In this document: positions 61,883 to 64,000 of the stretch, one piece after another
How positions within the stretch are numbered: position 1 is the first letter of the stretch
Layout: every line of letters starts with the position of its first letter
DNA from: a bacterium
GTDB taxonomy: Bacteria > Desulfobacterota > Binatia > HRBIN30 > CADEER01
NCBI GenBank assembly: GCA_030430165.1
Contig: JAUIGL010000021.1
Coordinates: 1-64,000, forward strand
Direction of reading: 5' to 3'
Length of the DNA stretch: 64,000 bases
Made by a program: the position numbers and the translations under genes
Notes under the pieces: generated by a model
The model's input: the letters and a program-made list of their open reading frames with translations, nothing else
What the model was told of the DNA's origin: nothing
The model's database searches: none

Positions 61883-62082
61883 CTCATCACTCCAAGCCGA
61901 AGCGGCGCATTGTACGACGAAGAAATTATGCACTTCCCATGCCACCTCGACAATTGCGGAAGTCCCTTACTCGCACGCGGTGGGGATGCCGAATTTCGTG
62001 CTGATGACTCTCAATCGTTACGATTTTCAGCCGTTTTCCCGTCTCGGTTGCAAACGGAAACCCCGACTGCGACCATTCGGTC

Positions 62083-62286
62083 ATGGGTGAGGAGCGTGTC
62101 GACTGGTCCGGCGTTGCGCGGCTGATGGAGCCGATCGAGCCGCTGTCCGCCGAGACTTTCGTGTCTCGACTGGACGAGCTGACTCGAGCGGTCACCAGCT
62201 TGGCTCGACTCGAAACGGCGTTCGTCGAACAACATCCCCAGTATGGCGATCGACTTCCTGGAGCTTCTCGAGCGTCTCGCCGATAG
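62083..62286 (+). CDS. Small protein upstream of nucleotidyltransferase
   Basis: 67 residues (VDWSGVARLMEPIEPLSAETF, helical, with a basic tail). It overlaps the nucleotidyltransferase start by 44 bp, implying coupled translation. Short acidic-helical genes in this position commonly accompany AbiEii/MNT-like nucleotidyltransferases, sometimes as antitoxins (family knowledge). The last ~15 residues are in the overlap and look like low-information sequence. Confidence 0.55.
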   Translation: MGEERVDWSGVARLMEPIEPLSAETFVSRLDELTRAVTSLARLETAFVEQHPQYGDRLPGASRASRR

Positions 62287-62743
62287 CGGTCTCGACTTCG
62301 TGATCGTCGGCGGACTGGCGGCGCGGCTCTACGGCAGCCCGCGCATCACCCATGATGTCGACATCGTTCCAAGACTGGACGCAGGCAGCTGGGCAAACGC
62401 GGTCGACTCCCTGTGGGATGCCGGCGCGCGGCCGAGGATCCCCGAGCGCCGGGAAGTGGTTCGAGATGTCGAACGAGTTGGCCACTGGGTCTCGAAGAAG
62501 AACATGTTGGCGCTCTCTTTCCGCTCACCTGATGGGGCAATCGAGGTCGACTTGTTGGTTGGAGAGGCGGGTCGGTTCGCCGAGTTACAGAAGCGCGCAA
62601 CGCGGGTCGAGCTCGGATCGCGTGTGTTCTTCGTCGCCGACATCGACGACCTGATCGAGATGAAAACCCGAGCCGGGCGACCCCAGGATTTGCTCGATAT
62701 CGAAACCCTGGAAGAGATCAAGGCGCGTAGCAAACGAGGGTAG
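62243..62743 (+). CDS. Nucleotidyltransferase-fold protein (AbiEii/MNT-like)
   Basis: 166 residues. The N-terminal GGLAARLYGSPRITHDVDIV (residues ~22-41) is the GG-(S/A)...DxD motif of the DNA polymerase beta-type nucleotidyltransferase fold; IEVDLLVGE supplies the third acidic residue near 90, and IDDLIEMKTRAGRPQDLLD is the conserved C-terminal helix. Such proteins serve as toxins that modify tRNA or partner proteins, or as orphan enzymes. With the 67-residue upstream protein it may form a toxin-antitoxin pair (inference). Confidence 0.82.
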   Translation: MAIDFLELLERLADSGLDFVIVGGLAARLYGSPRITHDVDIVPRLDAGSWANAVDSLWDAGARPRIPERREVVRDVERVGHWVSKKNMLALSFRSPDGAIEVDLLVGEAGRFAELQKRATRVELGSRVFFVADIDDLIEMKTRAGRPQDLLDIETLEEIKARSKRG

Positions 62744-62758
62744 ATCGAATTGCGGCTC

Positions 62759-64000
62759 ATGATTGTCGTTCGGCTGTTGGTCGGGCTCGTTCTCGTGGGC
62801 AGCTCCGCGTTTGGCGAAGCTCGCATCGCAATTGAAGTTTTCGACGACCCTGGATTCGGCTTCAATGATCCGACATCAGTCGAACCGGTGGGTGGCAACG
62901 AAGGAACGACGCTCGGTGAGCAACGTCTCCTCGCGTTCCAGAGAGCTGCGGAGATCTGGGCGGAGGTGATCGACAGCCCGGTCGAGATCAAGATCCTGAT
63001 CTTCTGGGAAGACACCGATGCGTTCCTGGGTCTCGCGGATACAGGTAGTTGGGCGAAAGGGTTCAGGGGCGCGATCCGGCCGAACGTTTGGTATCCCATC
63101 AGTCTGGCGAACAAGCTAGCAGCGGTGGATCTGTGTCCGCCTACCGCTCCCCTGGAAGACTGTTCCGTGGACTGGGACATGGCGCTGCTTTTTGGAGCCC
63201 GCCTGCCGTTCTATCTCGGTTTGGACGGAAACTCTGGTGCCCTATTCGATCTGGTGACCGTGAGTTTGCACGAAATCGCTCACGGGTTGGGGTTCTCCTC
63301 GAAAGGCTCCGATGAGCATCGGCGGGCGGATCCCAGGGTTTTCTCTGCGAACTTCTACGATTCGATCTACCACGTATTCTTGGAAGGGGGATCCTTGGAA
63401 GCGGGATCGTACGAGCGCACCTTTCCGCAGATGTCGCGTGTGGAGCGCAGCTGGGCGGTAAGATCCATTCGCTTCCTACATTGGGTGGGCCCACGAGGAA
63501 TTGCAGCCGGAGAGCGGCTTGAGCTCGGTCAGGATGTTTCGGGACACGGACATCTGCTGATGCACGCTCCCGCGAGATACGCCCTAGGTGAGTCGATGCT
63601 TCACCTCAGCTCTCAGGTATTCCCCCACAACTTCATGGAGATCTACCTTACGAGGGCGGTCCACGACACGACCCTGGCCTATAGCCTTTTGGCCGACATG
63701 GGCTGGGAAGCAACGTGTCCTGGGGACTGCAACGCCGATGGGGGGGTGACCGTGGACGAGCTGGTGCGAGCAGTGCGGATGGCGCTTGGGGAAGAGAGCC
63801 TGGTACGCTGCGCAATCCTCAACACGGACAACCAAGGGCAGGTGCGCGTGCGAGAAGTGATTCGCGCCGTGAACTCATCGCTCGAGGGCTGTGCTGTGGA
63901 AGACAGTATGGAGCCCTTGGAGCGCCCACTGGTGCGGGTCGAACAGGCGAGCCCGGCAAGGAATCAGGCCCTCTCGTCGCTCGACTCACAGAGAACGGGC
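62759..64000 (+). CDS. Secreted HExxH metalloprotease with dockerin-like tail (runs off window)
   Basis: The frame from ATG 62759 stays open for 414 codons to the right edge. Signal peptide ~1-20 (LVGLVLVGSSAFGE, shown in part). The zinc site HEIAHGLGF is encoded near 63280-63305, with the HExxHxxGF arrangement of metzincin-like proteases, and later HNFMEIYLT resembles the downstream Met region. From about residue 320 there is CPGDCNADGGVTVDELVRAV and a second half VREVIRAVNSSLEGC, the same duplicated EF-hand module as in the PHP protein at 27164-28921. The stop lies outside the window. It starts 15 bp after the nucleotidyltransferase stop. No other frame here looks coding. Confidence 0.8.
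   Translation, partial: MIVVRLLVGLVLVGSSAFGEARIAIEVFDDPGFGFNDPTSVEPVGGNEGTTLGEQRLLAFQRAAEIWAEVIDSPVEIKILIFWEDTDAFLGLADTGSWAKGFRGAIRPNVWYPISLANKLAAVDLCPPTAPLEDCSVDWDMALLFGARLPFYLGLDGNSGALFDLVTVSLHEIAHGLGFSSKGSDEHRRADPRVFSANFYDSIYHVFLEGGSLEAGSYERTFPQMSRVERSWAVRSIRFLHWVGPRGIAAGERLELGQDVSGHGHLLMHAPARYALGESMLHLSSQVFPHNFMEIYLTRAVHDTTLAYSLLADMGWEATCPGDCNADGGVTVDELVRAVRMALGEESLVRCAILNTDNQGQVRVREVIRAVNSSLEGCAVEDSMEPLERPLVRVEQASPARNQALSSLDSQRTG

Overview
The window is a GC-rich bacterial chromosome segment with no rRNA, tRNA, phage or plasmid genes visible. The style of its secreted proteins points to a deltaproteobacterium-like lineage, most likely Candidatus Binatota or a relative. The indicators are 'Myxococcus cysteine-rich' CGDG...CDDGN...GDGC repeats, a GDCxGDG...V...LVRxVxxAL dockerin-like module, and a recurring KGY-YKDK C-terminal domain. 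This placement rests on remembered family distribution, not on a search.

The most interesting content is a dispersed peptide-modification system of the His-Xaa-Ser (HXS) type. Three loci encode a small precursor with a 59-residue leader and a core of SHA, sixteen SHG triplets and a terminal SW. They lie at <1-127 (leader only, cut by the window edge), 3801-4139 and 40425-40763. The two full copies are identical in protein although about 27 of the 59 leader codons differ synonymously. A four-gene operon at 31759-35281 holds the modification enzymes: HxsD, a second small HxsD-like protein, the radical SAM maturase HxsB, and an HExxH putative 2-oxoglutarate-dependent peptide beta-hydroxylase. 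A second block at 5246-13504 holds one radical SAM-like protein that has lost its cluster cysteines and four genuine radical SAM proteins, one with two complete CX3CX2C sites. One more radical SAM enzyme lies at 55886-57586 beside a cytochrome P450.

Layout, left to right. 1-4782 (minus): two modules of Tat-signal protein then precursor; the complete one continues into a Cys-rich secreted protein. 4783-5245: intergenic region with an AT-rich palindrome. 5246-13504 (plus): the radical SAM block, interrupted by two inverted-repeat elements at 12301-12551. 13536-16165: sulfatase and an O-methyltransferase. 16319-22765 (minus): three exported proteins (a short paralogue of the Cys-rich proteins, a pentapeptide-repeat lipoprotein and a large Tat protein). 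22967-31471 (minus): PEP carboxylase, NnrS, a secreted PHP-domain protein, a porin and an MddA-like methyltransferase. 31759-35281 (plus): the hxs operon, facing a PDZ protein. 36611-45549 (plus): a Myxococcus-repeat giant, precursor 3, a second Cys-rich protein and an SGNH hydrolase. 45555-51953 (minus): epimerase, GMC oxidoreductase-epimerase fusion, small partner subunit and two membrane-associated proteins. 52080-61256: SGNH membrane protein, aldo/keto reductase, P450, radical SAM, a membrane protein and an adenylate cyclase. 61550-64000: a hypothetical protein, a nucleotidyltransferase pair, and a secreted HExxH metalloprotease with a dockerin-like tail that runs off the window.

How the parts may work together (inference): HxsD proteins present the conserved leader to HxsB, and the HExxH enzyme adds a second modification to the SHG core. 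The radical SAM block may act on the same or related peptides. The precursor is co-transcribed with large secreted Cys-rich proteins at both loci that can be judged, which suggests the modified His-rich peptide works at the cell surface or in the envelope.
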